From: Gnetum montanum
Lineage: Eukaryota; Streptophyta; Gnetopsida; Gnetales; Gnetaceae
Assembly: GCA_015680685.1 (NCBI GenBank)
Contig: MNCI01001005.1
Span: 70,529-134,528, forward strand
DNA length: 64,000 bases
Direction: 5' to 3'
Of this stretch, positions 45,966 to 57,557 are shown in pieces. The notes below the pieces were generated by a model. The model ran no database searches, had not been told where the DNA came from, and saw only the letters and a list, made by a program, of their open reading frames with translations. The translations under genes and the position numbers were made by a program. How positions within the stretch are numbered: the first letter of the stretch is position 1; each line of letters opens with the position of its first letter.

Positions 45966-47360
45966 TGAAACACCACCAATTTTGGGCTTTTAAAGTTCCA
46001 TGAAAAATTTGTCTAAGTGTGAAAACTTGGACAAAAGTTTTCTAAGCTTGGTGTCACACTATGTAGCGTAGACAATGTAGCACACTGGGAGTCCTATTTT
46101 TTGCAAAATTTTTCTAAGCCTACCTACTATGCTCCCTAGCACAACTAGTGTAGCACATACTTCCATGGCCAATCTGTAGAAATGTCAAGCCAGAAGTGGT
46201 CAAGATCTACTTGGGATGGACCAGACAATTTGGCAAATTTTCTATCTCCTAGACTATCAAGCTCACTACGCTCTTCAACTCACCTAGCTTAACACATGTC
46301 CTAGTTGCTAGTCCACCCAAGTACCAGGCTAGAGGCTATCAAAAGTGCTTAGGATGGATAAAATAGTTTGGTAAATTTTCTATCTTTTGGACCCATCACA
46401 CTCTACTATGCTACATGGCATAGCTAGCGTGACACAAGTTTCAGGGCCAAATTTTCCTTAAGTGTTGGACAAGAAATCTGTCAAGCTATCTAGACATGGA
46501 AGATGCATTTGGCAATTTTCTGATTTCTGAGGTTGCCTATCCTACTACACCCTAGAGTGTGGTCAGTGTGCCATGGAGAAACATTGTAGGTTTCATTAAA
46601 ATTTAACAAAGTACTTTTTCTATGCTGCATAGTGTACATAGCATGACAAGTCAAAATCTGCAAAAAATTTCTAAGTGTTCATGCTACACTCTATCATGCT
46701 GTGTAGTATAGACATTGTGACACTTGGGAAACACCCCCTCTGAATGCCTCTAGAAGCTTCCAAATCTTAGCATCAATCTTTATTTCAACTCTGATGTCCC
46801 TCTGATGGCCAATATCCATAGTTTGCATTACTTTTGCACCCCCCATTGATTCGCAAAATTATTCCTATGCTTGACCCTACTCGAAAGAGGAGGAAGACAT
46901 AGTCCTGAAGCATAGACTCCAAGTTGCATTTGTTTTGGCATTTCTTGTAGGTACATGGAGGTCCTTCAAACTCTAGCACATGCAGTCTAGGTAGTGTGGT
47001 CACATTTTGGCAGTTTCTAAGTCCTCATTCCTATCCTATAGAGCATAACACTTTGAGTTTAACACTTAGAGCTTGACATTTTGAGAACAACATGTCAGCA
47101 TGACTTGTCCACGTCCATGCTACATCGGACCTAGACCACATCGCATCCAATTTGCATCTCACATCAACCCTAGCCCTATAAATTCTCAATAATCAGCATT
47201 TTATATGTTGTTTGGCAAAATCATTTTAAGCATCAAGCATTAGAGCACTCTTAGCATTTTCATCACTCTCGCACTTGAGCACCTAAGCTTGAAACCTAGC
47301 TAAGTACTATGGCATAGTCTTCCTTGCACATACACAGTGTGATGAGTACCAACCCAATAG
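45966..47360 (+). repeat. 5' LTR of element C (right edge unresolved)
   Basis: 45966-46878 aligns with 62710-63630 throughout, for example gaaacaccaccaattttggg, ccatggaaaatttgtctaag and ttgttcctatgcttgaccct. U3 contains about six degenerate 100-115-bp sub-repeats, each with ttttctaag and a ctatgtagcgtagac-like palindrome. A TATAAATT box lies at 47177-47184. The right end is a guess: no convincing primer site was found. Confidence 0.72.
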
Positions 47361-48328
47361 GTCCAGCCTCCTTTGTAGCTACTAGCAATGCATCCGTGAT
47401 GTCCTAGAGACTATGACTGCACTACTACGCTACCACTATTCCTATCTAACACTACATACTAGCTTCAAACATTATTCAATTAAAAGTTGCACATCCCGAT
47501 CTTTGGGCAGTGCATTTCTCTGCCCTCAAACTCTGATTCTATATTCTTAGCATTTGTTTTAAATTTCTCAATATTTACTTTTCTACTTTCTTCCACTATC
47601 AATATGCATTTACATATTCACGTTATGTTACCTTCTATTCTTAATCATTGTCCAGACTCCCACATGAAGCTCACTAAAAACTTCATTTACAAATAGTTAT
47701 TGTTACACCATGTATGTCCTTGTCTAATCAACTAGATAGTTCATAGCACGTCATTCCCATTTCACCCAGCACTACCCTTGCATGGATTCAGGGTTAAGTT
47801 ATACACTTGTGGACCTCTTGGTATTCTAGCCACCAACATTTTCAGACATAATAGTTTTTTGGCACTAGAAGAAAGGCCTCTCGTTCCTTCTATGTGTCAT
47901 AGGTAGTCCCATGTTCTTTATATACTTGCATCACTAGCAGAAAGCTAGCATAGACATAACACCCCTATGGACCTACCATGGTAGTAGCTAGATCATAGGC
48001 CAATGCAAGAGTTGTCTATGTTCCTGTTGGTGCAAATTGGTCCTAGTTGATGGTTCTCCTGGAACCCTGTAGGACATAAAGCCCAAACTGCCCATTGCAT
48101 CAAGCTCTAAGTGTCCTATAGATTGTGACATCCTATGAGCATAACAATCCCTTAGAGAGTAACAAGCATAACATCAGAGATAACTATTTTTTCAGCATTT
48201 TTAGACCTAGCCATTTTTGGCCTATTTTCTTTATAGTTTTCACACTTAGCCATTTTATCTTAAAATATTTTGTACTTAAATTTTTTGCAAACATCTCTTT
48301 TTCTTATGTCTTTTCTTACACAACAAAA
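47361..48328 (+). other. Leader region of element C
   Basis: Noncoding sequence between the end of the LTR and gag. A possible but unconvincing primer site is tggttctcctggaaccctg near 48044. Short open frames here show no family resemblance. Confidence 0.4.
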
Positions 48329-51300
48329 ATGAACCCAGTTAACACCTTAGCTACCACCTTGAGTTTGGAGGTGGCTCACCCCATGCAACACATGGTAGAT
48401 GTCGAGCAACAACTTAGCCCGATGGGATCACAATAGCAGTATCTTAGACTATGGCACCAATCGCTTGAACACATGACACTTGATGATGAACAATACAATT
48501 TTTTGTATTCAAAGATTGAGGTGGGCCTACCATTGGATCACTAGGAAACGGAAGAAAAGTGTTGTTTTTAAATTATTCATTGAAATGGAAGGGAGTTCCT
48601 TCCTACCCATAGCATGGTTATACCATTCACTAAATCTTTCAAATGGATTTTGGACCAACATATTAGGATGAGTGGGCCAAAAGAGTAGGACTTGAGATCC
48701 AACTATGATGACTGTAAGATGGGCAAGAGGAGTTTGAGTCTCATTTTGACAGTCGTGTCCCACTCTACATCTCAGCCTCGTAGTCTACCTCTATATTTCT
48801 ACCATACCAATCATAGTCTTCTTCCTTCTTTAAGGTAGCTATGACACTTCCATAGCCTAAAACTTCATTGGTGGTAGTTAGCCACTTGATCTTGTCTATG
48901 CAACAGAATGCAAGACCTTCTACCCCTTTCCCCTTTGGCATTTCCTTGTAGTCTTTTCAACCTTTGCAACCAGTGTCTATGATGCCAATGCTACCATATG
49001 TGCACACTGTGCCCATATCATAGCCACACACAAGTCACTTTTCTATCATTCTAGTCATATCAGTCCCACCTCCAACAATAGCTTCAACCTCAACTATGTG
49101 GTGGGCAGAAACATCTTTACCTACTATTCAATTGTCCTAGATGCTATAGTACACATAGCAGCAAATGTACCAAGTGTCACATATGGCAAAACCTACTACA
49201 TGGTTGTGGGCCACTTCGAAAACAACACCAACAACACAACCAATGCAACCCTCTGCAACATCCCCAAGTTTGGACCATGCATTCTAGCTTATCCAAACTC
49301 TCACTAAGGAGGTTAGGTAGCTTAAGGTAGCCAACTCAGAGATAGTCCATGTAATGGACTTCTACCAAGATGATCTCATTAGCCCTACCATTCCTTTTGC
49401 CTCTTGGGATCCAACTTCCCCAATTCATGAAACAAAATGGTGAGGGTGACCCAAACACCTACTTAGTCACTTTCCATTCTGAGTCCTTATTACTGCAAGT
49501 GTGGCCACACACAGTTATCCATGTCTTTTCCATGTCTTTGATTGGCAAAGCTTTAGATTGGTATTGTGTGCTTCCTCGATCATCCATTTCAACTCTATAG
49601 GAGTTTCTAAGCCAATTCATAACCCACTTCAAGTATGACTTGAAGCCAGAAGCCACACTGGACCATCTCATGAATGTTAAGCAAGAAGCATTAAAGCCAA
49701 TGCAAAAATTCATACAATGTTGGAGTGTCTCTATAAATGAGATTCATGAGCCAATCATTGAAAAACACTTGTTGGCCATGTTTAAATGTGTAGTAAATGA
49801 TTTCATTAAATCAAAGCTATACTATTTAGCCTTGCATTCCTTTAGCCAAGCTTTCACTCAAAAAAAGAGCATACAGAATGCGACAAAGGCCAACAAGGAT
49901 CTAACTTACATAGCCTACAAGAATGGACATGCAAAGAGAGACAAGAAAAAGGGGAACGCCATGACAACCACCATGGTGGTTGTGGCTAATGAGGCTAAGC
50001 CCAATAGCAACAACAAGCAAGCGGCTAAGGCACCTAATGCCTTGGCCAATAGCAAAAAAACATTGGGTTTTGGCAACATGGGAACCAACCAATCCACATC
50101 ATCAGTGGCCACAGGGCAAGCTTCCCCAAGGCCAAACTTAGAGCACAAGGATTGCCCAAAATATACCCCTTTGCTGATCAAGCCATTAGAACTTTTGGAT
50201 CAACTGCTTAGTGCTGGTTGCATTCAACGCAATCAAATGTTAGAGGATGCTCGCAAATGCCATGAGAGGTACTACAAGGTCCTTCAAGGCCCCTCTAAAA
50301 CTATGCCAAATGAGCCTTTGGTACCCAAAAATTTTAGACTGAACCAATTTTGCAACTACCATTAGTTGCATGACCATGACATAGATTATTTCCTAGTGTT
50401 GAAGGATGATATCCAATGCATAATCGATCAAGATAAGATAGTCCTTGATTAAATTAATCCTACTTGGCTGGAAAACCAGTCCATGAATGTCTATAAGGAC
50501 CATTAAAATCTAGTAGTGTAGGATATATCATTAATGCTATTAGGTGATGATGCAGATCTAATACATGAACCATTTGTGGTCCATCTGCCTTCTAGTGAGA
50601 TTGAAGATCCAACATCAACTAGGCTATAGGTCCCCTTCATCATTAAAGCACCACCTCAAGCACTAGTAACATCCTTCATGGTTAGAGCCCCACAACACAT
50701 TATGGCAATGACCTAGACACCTTTTGTCATAAGGGTGCCAAAATGTGTGAATCCCTCATCTGCTCAAGGTCTGGTGGAGGGGATTGGATCATGACCTACC
50801 TATCCAAAGAGGCTTGATGAGCATTTGGCTGACAAGATGGCTAGGGAACACACTGAACTAGGTCCCCCTAAGCCTACATCCTTGTTAGCCATTCTCATGG
50901 CCTTATCATCTAAGGCCACCAACATAGATAAGCACACACAACAAGTAATCGTTGAAGCTTAAAGGCCCAGTATTCAACCAAAAGACAAATCTTCTCCTCC
51001 TTGGGAAATCTATCTCTTAGGATGCATGGAGGAGATAAAGACCACTAAACAACTAGATGGTGGAAAAGATTTTGTAGATGCACTTGCATAGGTCAAGCAG
51101 GCTCTAAAACAAAAGAATACAACTTTGATCCTATACTATCTAATTATGACCTCTCTTGCCCATCATGAAGCATTGGTTCACATGTTGACATCCATTCCTA
51201 TTAAGGAAGACATGCTAGTAGAGGAAAAGGCTATCCATGTTGTAATGATCCTACCTGCAACTGAAGAACCATGGTCAATACTTTTGACATTTTGTGATGA

Positions 51301-51983
51301 AGCACTCAAAGTTGATCTTGATAGGGGTCAACTAACTACTGCACCCATGTTCATAACAGTTTTCATGGATTAGTATAAGATTCATAGGGTGCATGTAGAT
51401 GATGGGGAAACAACCAATGTTATTCTATTTTCCATTGTCAATAAGCTTGTCCTGGTGGATCAAATCAGGCCAAAAACAACAACATGTTTAAAGTATTTCA
51501 ATGAAACATGCGTGGTTATCAAGGGAACAATCACAATTGATTTCATGGCAAGAGAGAAATTATCCACTAATGTAGAGTTCATCATGGTTGAAGAGATGCC
51601 CAGATTCAACCTAATCTTAGAGAGATCTTGGTTAGCCCAACTAAGGGTTTTCGATTCACCAATCCACCAAGAGATCCACTTATCTTATGAGGGTGGATAA
51701 GTGGTGATCTTTGGTAACAACATAGCCCCTCATACCATCAACAATGTAGACACTAAGCAAGTTTCGGAGGTAGAATCTTCAAACACACACCACCTATTTA
51801 CAATGAAAGTTGATGTTGTTCAGTTGGTGAACCAAGCAAAATGAGTGTCCTCCATGAGGAATCTCTATGGATAGAATTACCTTTTGTATGATAGATGATG
51901 GACTAGGGGAGTACTACCTAGTACCTTCTAGGCCTTACACATCACCTAACCCACATCGAGTTAGGAAACATCTACGCAATTAA
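48329..51983 (+). pseudogene. Gag-protease frame of element C
   Basis: The ATG at 48329 (aaaaatgaac context) opens a frame that stays in register, through many stops, to at least 51700. The open pieces at 49370-49600, 49640-50365, 51125-51373 and 51389-51700 are all in this frame. The capsid part (49370-49800) has LGIQLPQFMKQNGEGDPNTY and LIGKALDWYCVLP, then HLMNVKQEALKPMQKFIQ, the Tat-type Retrotrans_gag layout. The protease part (51389-51700) ends with FNLILERSWLAQLRVF, the ILGR block. One frame change near 51840-51890 leads to the final stretch ending VRKHLRN and a TAA at 51981-51983. Confidence 0.8.
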
Positions 51984-52449
51984 GGCATGTCCCTAACTTG
52001 CTTGCCCATCTAACTTGTCTTTAGCCCCTTTTGTCTATATAGTTTTAATTTGTGTTATTTTTGCTTCTTGAATCAGTTATGGTTTCGTTTAGTCACAAAA
52101 AACAAAAATAAAAATAAAAATAAAAGAAAAAAACAAACAAAAGAAGAAGTGGGGCCTAAAATGGCTTTAAACTAGCAATGGCCCAAAATGGCCTTAAACT
52201 AGCAATGACCCAAAATGACCTTAAAATATTGCATGGGGCCTACAAGGGGTCTAATTATATCAACAAAAAATCCAAAGTAAGATCAACTAAGATACAAGCT
52301 AATGATACCACTAGAGATAGCTAAATATTGTCTCTTTCATTAAATCATAAACAAAATACATAGTCTAGGATTATATCCACATCAAAAGATACAAAAATTA
52401 CCCAACAATAGGGCTATATCTCAAATGTTTTAATTTGTATTAATGGAAG
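51984..52449 (+). other. A-rich and tandem-repeat spacer in C
   Basis: An A-rich tract (52096-52145) and then three copies of a roughly 30-bp unit (52150-52240). It separates the gag-protease stop from the convergent end of the antisense gene and may serve as a shared 3' end for both transcripts. Confidence 0.5.
52150..52240 (+). repeat. Tandem repeat, about 30 bp x 3
   Basis: Units carry the core ggccttaaactagcaatg. The TTAAACTAGCA core recurs in the 60846-61150 array of the same element. Confidence 0.8.
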
Positions 52450-52512
52450 CTAAGGCTCTTCCCCTCCATCTTTATATGCTGCTTCATTGGGTCCTACTTC
52501 TTCATCTAGATC

Positions 52513-52607
52513 CTATGCAAAACAAAGACAACAATAAACCAATCAATAAAGAGGATAAAATGAAAAATCAATATGAAATAGATAGTAATAAAGTAAATGT
52601 AACCAAC
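52513..52607 (-). other. Predicted intron, antisense gene (last)
   Basis: 95 bases, minus-strand donor TTAG|GTTGGT, acceptor TTTTGCATAG|GATC. It separates the 821-base exon from the 63-base terminal exon without changing frame. Confidence 0.65.
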
Positions 52608-53428
52608 CTAAGATGGGCTTGCATCCATGTCTAGGGGCATCCTATTGAGGCCATCCTTTAGACATTGGAGCATCTATACCTTTGACATGTGTGCCCAATC
52701 CTCCTCTTCCAAATCAATGCTTGCAAGGGTTTTCCATTTCTCCATGGCTATCCATATGGGTGTCACTAGAGAAAATGTGGTAGATATAACCTCTCTATAA
52801 GGAACAACAATTTCCCTCTCTGGGGACTCACTAACCACCAAATTTTTTGCAAACCTTTTATAAGCCTATGTTACACCGATGATGTCAAGGAATATGTCAC
52901 AACATTGGCACTCCACAAACTCATTCCTATATTTCTTACAATAGGCTATACATTCCATCTTGTAATGGTACTTATGGTTCTTTTGAGTCTATCCCCACTC
53001 ATATACTTTGGCGCTATAATCCTTCTAGTCTTGGTTCTTCTGAGCCAAGAGGTCCATCTACAAGTACCGCTCAATAACCTCATGAGTAACCTCATTCTTG
53101 CCCCTAATGGCCAACCAATACCTGGTGTAGTCAATTTTAACCATACTCTAGTTGTCATTTAATATATCATGGGCTACCAAGAAGATGTACAACTACTACA
53201 AATCTTCCAGTTGAACTGCCTGGTTCACCTTATGCTCCCAGAGCGCTTGTACTTTTTTCTAGAGCTCCTCATTCATGTGCCTACACTCCCATAATGATCA
53301 TTCCAAGTGCAATGCGCACTTGTTTGCCTCATCATATATATGAAGAGGCACTTGTTCTATCTTAATAGGAAACTCAAGTACCACATCAACTTGGATCGCC
53401 CTTTGCAGGTCCCACTTGAGTTGTGAGC

Positions 53429-53518
53429 CTATTACACAAAAAAGGGGAAACATTAGTTGTAAGAAAAATACATAGCAAAAGAAAAAAAAAAGAAAAAAGA
53501 AAAACAACACAAACATAC
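53429..53518 (-). other. Predicted intron, antisense gene
   Basis: 90 bases, donor ATAG|GTATGT, T-rich body, acceptor TGTGTAATAG|GCTC. It splits a Gly codon (G|GC). This is the most canonical intron of the set. Confidence 0.72.
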
Positions 53519-53659
53519 CTATCTTAGGATCTATCTATTTTAGATAGTCAATCATGTCATCCACTATGCCTTGCATGAAGGCAAACTTGTCTAGAGTTTC
53601 TACCCATAGTTATGAGCGGAAAGTAGATGTAGATTTAGGATGCTTAGTAGAAGCATCAC

Positions 53660-53854
53660 CTGCTATAAGACAAAGCATGTCAAGCTTGTTAAAACAAAAC
53701 ATAATAATATAAAAATGATGTAAAAAAAGGAGAAATAAGAAGAAAAGGAAGCATAATGAAAATGGTAGTGCAAAGCCCCTATCTAGTAAACCCTTAGGGG
53801 TGAGAGTAGGGGGATTACCCATCTACATGCCTTTAAATAAGTGATCAAACTCAC
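53660..53854 (-). other. Predicted intron, antisense gene
   Basis: 195 bases, donor GATG|GTGAGT, acceptor CTTATAGCAG|GTGA. It splits a Gly codon (G|GT). Confidence 0.65.
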
Positions 53855-54001
53855 CATCCTCAAATTGTAGCCCCTTCTCTTCAAGCTACCTCAAAACATC
53901 GAAAACAACTTCATCTACCATATGTCCCTTGGGCTTAGGGACATCCTCCTCTAAGGGTTCCTCTTCTATGGCAAGGGCCTCCTTGCCTATGTTGCACAAA
54001 C

Positions 54002-54082
54002 CTAAGTTAGAGAATTTCTCCAAAAAGTAATAATATATATAAAGGAAAAAAGAAAATACACTAACTAATGTATACTTATCAC
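54002..54082 (-). other. Predicted intron, antisense gene
   Basis: 81 bases, donor TTTG|GTGATA, acceptor CTAACTTAG|GTTT. The donor is weaker than the others. Confidence 0.5.
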
Positions 54083-55117
54083 CAAACACTCATTGTGTGT
54101 TGTTAAGTCTAAAGTGTAGCTTCTTGCCCCTTTCCTTAATTTCCTGCATGGGCTCCTCTGTGGGGTGAGGCTTCTTGATCTACATCTTCGATCTCACCAT
54201 CTCAGTGATAAGTCATGCCTCCCTCACTATGTTTCCTATGTTTATGGGAGGAGCCTCTCAAGCACTATCAAGCACACAATAGGATGGCCCTAGGTGATCA
54301 CTAAAAAGGACTCACCAATAGCCTCTAGGGGGTACTATGAGCATATCGTCTAAAATAAATGTTGGATTCATCGCTTGGATATTTGGGTGCAATCTTGCAC
54401 CATCCATAGCCCACTCTCACAAACCACTAGGAATTCCACAAACCTTCACAAGCATGCTATAAAGAAGGAAAAATGTACATGAGATCATGGCTCAAGATTG
54501 CTATGAAGTTTGATTATTTTGGCTTGCAAGCCATCAACCAAGTATTTGGCCTCATTGTATTGTATCCCTTCCTCTATTACATCCCTCATAACCCAAGACT
54601 ACTCTACCCTAAGGACATTTTCTTTGGGAAAGTAGCTTAGGAAATGCATGAGCCTGAAAGATGGAATAGAGGTGTTGGGCCATCAACAATTTTACCTACT
54701 TCATGGGTATACCCTTCTAGCCTTTCTTAGTGTCCAGCCACTCTTAAATGTCCCCTCTGTGGTTTAACTCGTTGTTATTCTTCTCGCCTATAGGTAAACC
54801 TTTAGAGGGGACAGCAAAGAGGTTTGAAAAGAGGTCATCTGTGATCTCAAAGACCACTTGCATGTTGTGAACCCACATGTGGAAATGGTCAGCACTCTTC
54901 ATGAAAGAGTCGACAAAGGAAATCATCTTTGCTATTGGAATGCTTGGGTTCATGGCCAAGAATAGGTCTTGGAGCCCAACTTGTTGGAGATTTTGGGTTA
55001 TCCTTACTGGGGCCTCATGGCACAACTAGCAATACGAACTGTCAACCTTTCCATACTTGTAAAGAAGATTGGCCTTAGTGCATCATGAGATAATCACTGT
55101 GACGTCCTTGGACTTGG

Positions 55118-55208
55118 CTATGGTTGCAGTAAATTAAAGTAGAATCAACAACATGATGAAAATGTAAAAATAAAAAGTGAATGAAAATAAATGGATGATA
55201 TAACTTAC
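55118..55208 (-). other. Predicted intron, antisense gene
   Basis: 91 bases, donor CCAT|GTAAGTTA (a very strong plant donor), acceptor GCAACCATAG|CCAA. Confidence 0.6.
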
Positions 55209-56167
55209 ATGGAATAATTGGTGTGGGGAATTATGATATTGGGATTGAAACTTCTTCTATACTAGGTATCCGGGATGCCCACTCAACATCCAACTAGTCG
55301 AGGTCTTGGTACTTCACATAAGATTTGGAGTATCTAGTAAGGTAATCCATCATATCTGCCCCAATTTTTCCTATGATGCCAACACACATGTTCTCAGCGT
55401 ATGAGAACTCTTGTAGGGCTATTTGAACTAGGGCTAATATCCCTTCTGCATCATGAAGGCTGTTTTCATCAATAGAAAATCTGGCAATAAGCAAAAAATT
55501 AGTAATCATTCTAAGTCATGGTATAATAGGTAAAAAAATCACAATATGGCTCACTCTCTAGTGCAGTAAATTGTTCTAGGTGGGTTCTAGAAGGTCATGC
55601 CCACCTGAAGGGAAAGGAATATAGTGTTGTATTTATGATAACACTAGAACTCGAGCATCTCCCAGATCCAAGAAAATAGTCTGAGGCCTCTTGGATGTTG
55701 GCTCAAGCTCCCTGCCACTTCACCTTTAGTAGGTTGATTTAACATGAACTTTAAGATGCCCTAGTTTGCCCTAGGTAGCAATGTCTCAAGTAGGACACCT
55801 ACTGCTTCAATGGACAAGTGTGATCATATGATCACACTAAAATGGCGAATTAGGAATTCTAAGAATTCCTATGCACCCTCTTGAAACTAGACTACCTAAT
55901 ATCCTATGTGTGCATGTGGTGTGGGGGACATTTGACATGGGATGACTCATACAACACAAGATCCCCACTAGTTCAACCATAATGAGGGCAAGTTTCAGCA
56001 AGACCTTGTAATACCGTAGTAACAAAAGCATCAGTATTGGAAAAGGGTAACAAAAATAACAAAAGTAATAGAAAAGAAATGCATAAAATAATATAAAAAA
56101 AACTAATGTTCACAGGTTTTGTAAATGTTACAATATTAAGAAAAAACTCAAAAAAATTTTAACAATT

Positions 56168-56622
56168 GGTCATGCTCCCTGCAGAGCATGACATTTTCCA
56201 AGTAAATTTTTCTCTAAGTGTTTGTCACATTGTCAAGGAGTGTGATGATACTGGAACAACTAGGAAAAATTTTGAAAATTTTTCTAAGTACTTGTCATGC
56301 TCCTAGAGAACGTGACAATTGTAGACTGGTAAATACTTTTGAAATTTTTTCTAACTATTTATCACACTCATAGGGAGCATGATAATCTTAGATGTAAAAA
56401 AAATTGAAAATTTTTCTAAGTGTTAGTCATGCTTTGATGGAGCATGACAACTACAGAGTTGCTGAAAACAAAGTTGCAAAAATTTTCCAAGTGTTTGTTA
56501 TGCTCCTTGGGAGCATGATAATGGCAGAACCTGAAAAATTTTTCAAACTTTGAATGTAGCAATGCCAAAAAATTTTCTAACCTTTTGTCACACTCTTAAG
56601 GATTTCTAGAGCTTGACAACCA
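56168..56622. repeat. Tandem array with palindromic core, about 7 copies
   Basis: Units of 65-80 bases, each with ttttctaagtgttt followed by an inverted repeat gtcatgctcc...gggagcatgac. The ttttctaag string also marks the U3 sub-repeats of the C LTRs. Confidence 0.75.
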
Positions 56623-56639
56623 TGGCCTTAGTCAAGTCT

Positions 56640-56870
56640 TGTCCCTTGGCATGGGACACATAGAAAACCCTATCCCATCCTTTAGTGCAGGACATGCAGG
56701 AAACCCTTGTTATGAAACATGGCACATAGGGCACCCAAAACCCTTCTGATGTGCTATGCTAATGGTACATGTAAAACCCCTATTCTGTCCCATGATGTGG
56801 AGTGTTACAAAAAATATTAGCCCATCCCTTGGCGCTGAATGCTTAGAAACCCTTGGAAAAACCCTTACCT
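56640..56870. repeat. Tandem array, about 36-bp units
   Basis: Five or six degenerate units, each with a ggcatgggaca-like part and ending in aaaaccc. It lies between the TATA box and the palindromic array. Confidence 0.65.
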
Positions 56871-57557
56871 AGCACTATGGTCCAAGACACCCCCTAATCC
56901 TCTCTCCAAATAAAAGAAAAAGGAGGAAAGCAAGATCCATGGCATGCAATCCCTCCCTAGCCATGGCACAGTGGTCATGGTAGTGATGGTGGCCCCTGTC
57001 CATGGAAAATTTCCTTTCAAACCTCCAAAACTCAAAGCCTAAATGCATAACAAGTAGGGAGGAATCAAAAACCATGAGTGTAGCATGATGGCCTACTTGG
57101 GAAATGGCATCTCTTGGCACTCCTCAATGCATGCCTTGGGAAGACACCATAGGGTGCACTCACCTTCATCAACGTTGGCAAAGCTAGGGTCTCTATGCTC
57201 ACTCCTACATGCCATCTTCTTATTGTCACACTCTAGCTCTCCTATTTTCATGCTCTAGCTTTCCTCTATGGATGCTACATTCTACCTTGGCCACACTATG
57301 CTTGGATGATTGTTGGCTCTAACAATGAAAATGATAGGTTTACTATGGGTAAAACCTCTATTTATACCCTTCAGGGTCAAATGACATGTCACCCTCCTGG
57401 GATGTCCTATGTCCCATGCGTAATGTGGGATGCTCCATGTCCTACACATAACGCAGAACATCCCATGTCCCACATAGCGTAACACCCAAAGTTAGAAAAT
57501 TTTTCTAACTTTTTCATGTTCTTACAATTATAATTTTTTTTTTCATTTTCTACTTGC

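Larger units (their letters stand above)
52450..55970 (-). pseudogene. Antisense multi-exon gene inside element C
   Basis: Minus-strand coding sequence broken by GT-AG introns. Supported exons (high to low) are about 55970-55555, 55480-55209, 55117 to about 54083 (one frame change; a further intron is not excluded), 54001-53855, 53659-53519, 53428-52608 and 52512-52450. Introns are 74-195 bases and AT-rich. Donors read G|GTATGT, G|GTGAGT and AT|GTAAGT, and acceptors include TTTTGCATAG and TGTGTAATAG. Phases of the last four exons fit: 147, 141, 821 and 63 bases keep one frame to a TAG at 52450-52452. The product would be long and mostly helical, with an acidic C-terminus (DLDEEVGPNE). Around 54744-55025 the segment VVFEITDDLFSNLFAVP vaguely recalls plant-mobile-domain-like ORFs of large elements; this is weak. 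About ten stops in the long exon show it is dead. Confidence 0.65.
56007..57485 (-). promoter_or_regulatory. LTR-like promoter and leader of the antisense gene
   Basis: Read on the minus strand this block starts TGTTACGC at 57485 and ends GGTATTACA at 56007, like an LTR. Just inside the start are three short repeats of a gtcccacat/acgtaa-type motif (57397-57485), then the TATA box GGGTATAAATAGAGG (TATAAATA at 57359-57366). Downstream lie two tandem arrays (56640-56870 and 56168-56622), and the antisense coding region begins at about 55970. Flanking pentamers differ, so it is not a solo LTR. No matching second LTR was seen near 52000. Confidence 0.5.

Noticed and set aside
52946-53158. 70-residue minus-strand open frame
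   Set aside because: Overlaps the 821-base exon of the antisense gene in the wrong register; the frame continuous with neighbouring exons is another one.
55605-55620. TTTCCCTTCAG as a splice acceptor of the antisense gene
   Set aside because: The reading frame appears to run through it without a break, so a chance match is more likely.
56007-57485. Ordinary solo LTR
   Set aside because: Flanking pentamers (GACCT and CCCAA) do not match, and a gene-like region begins directly next to it.
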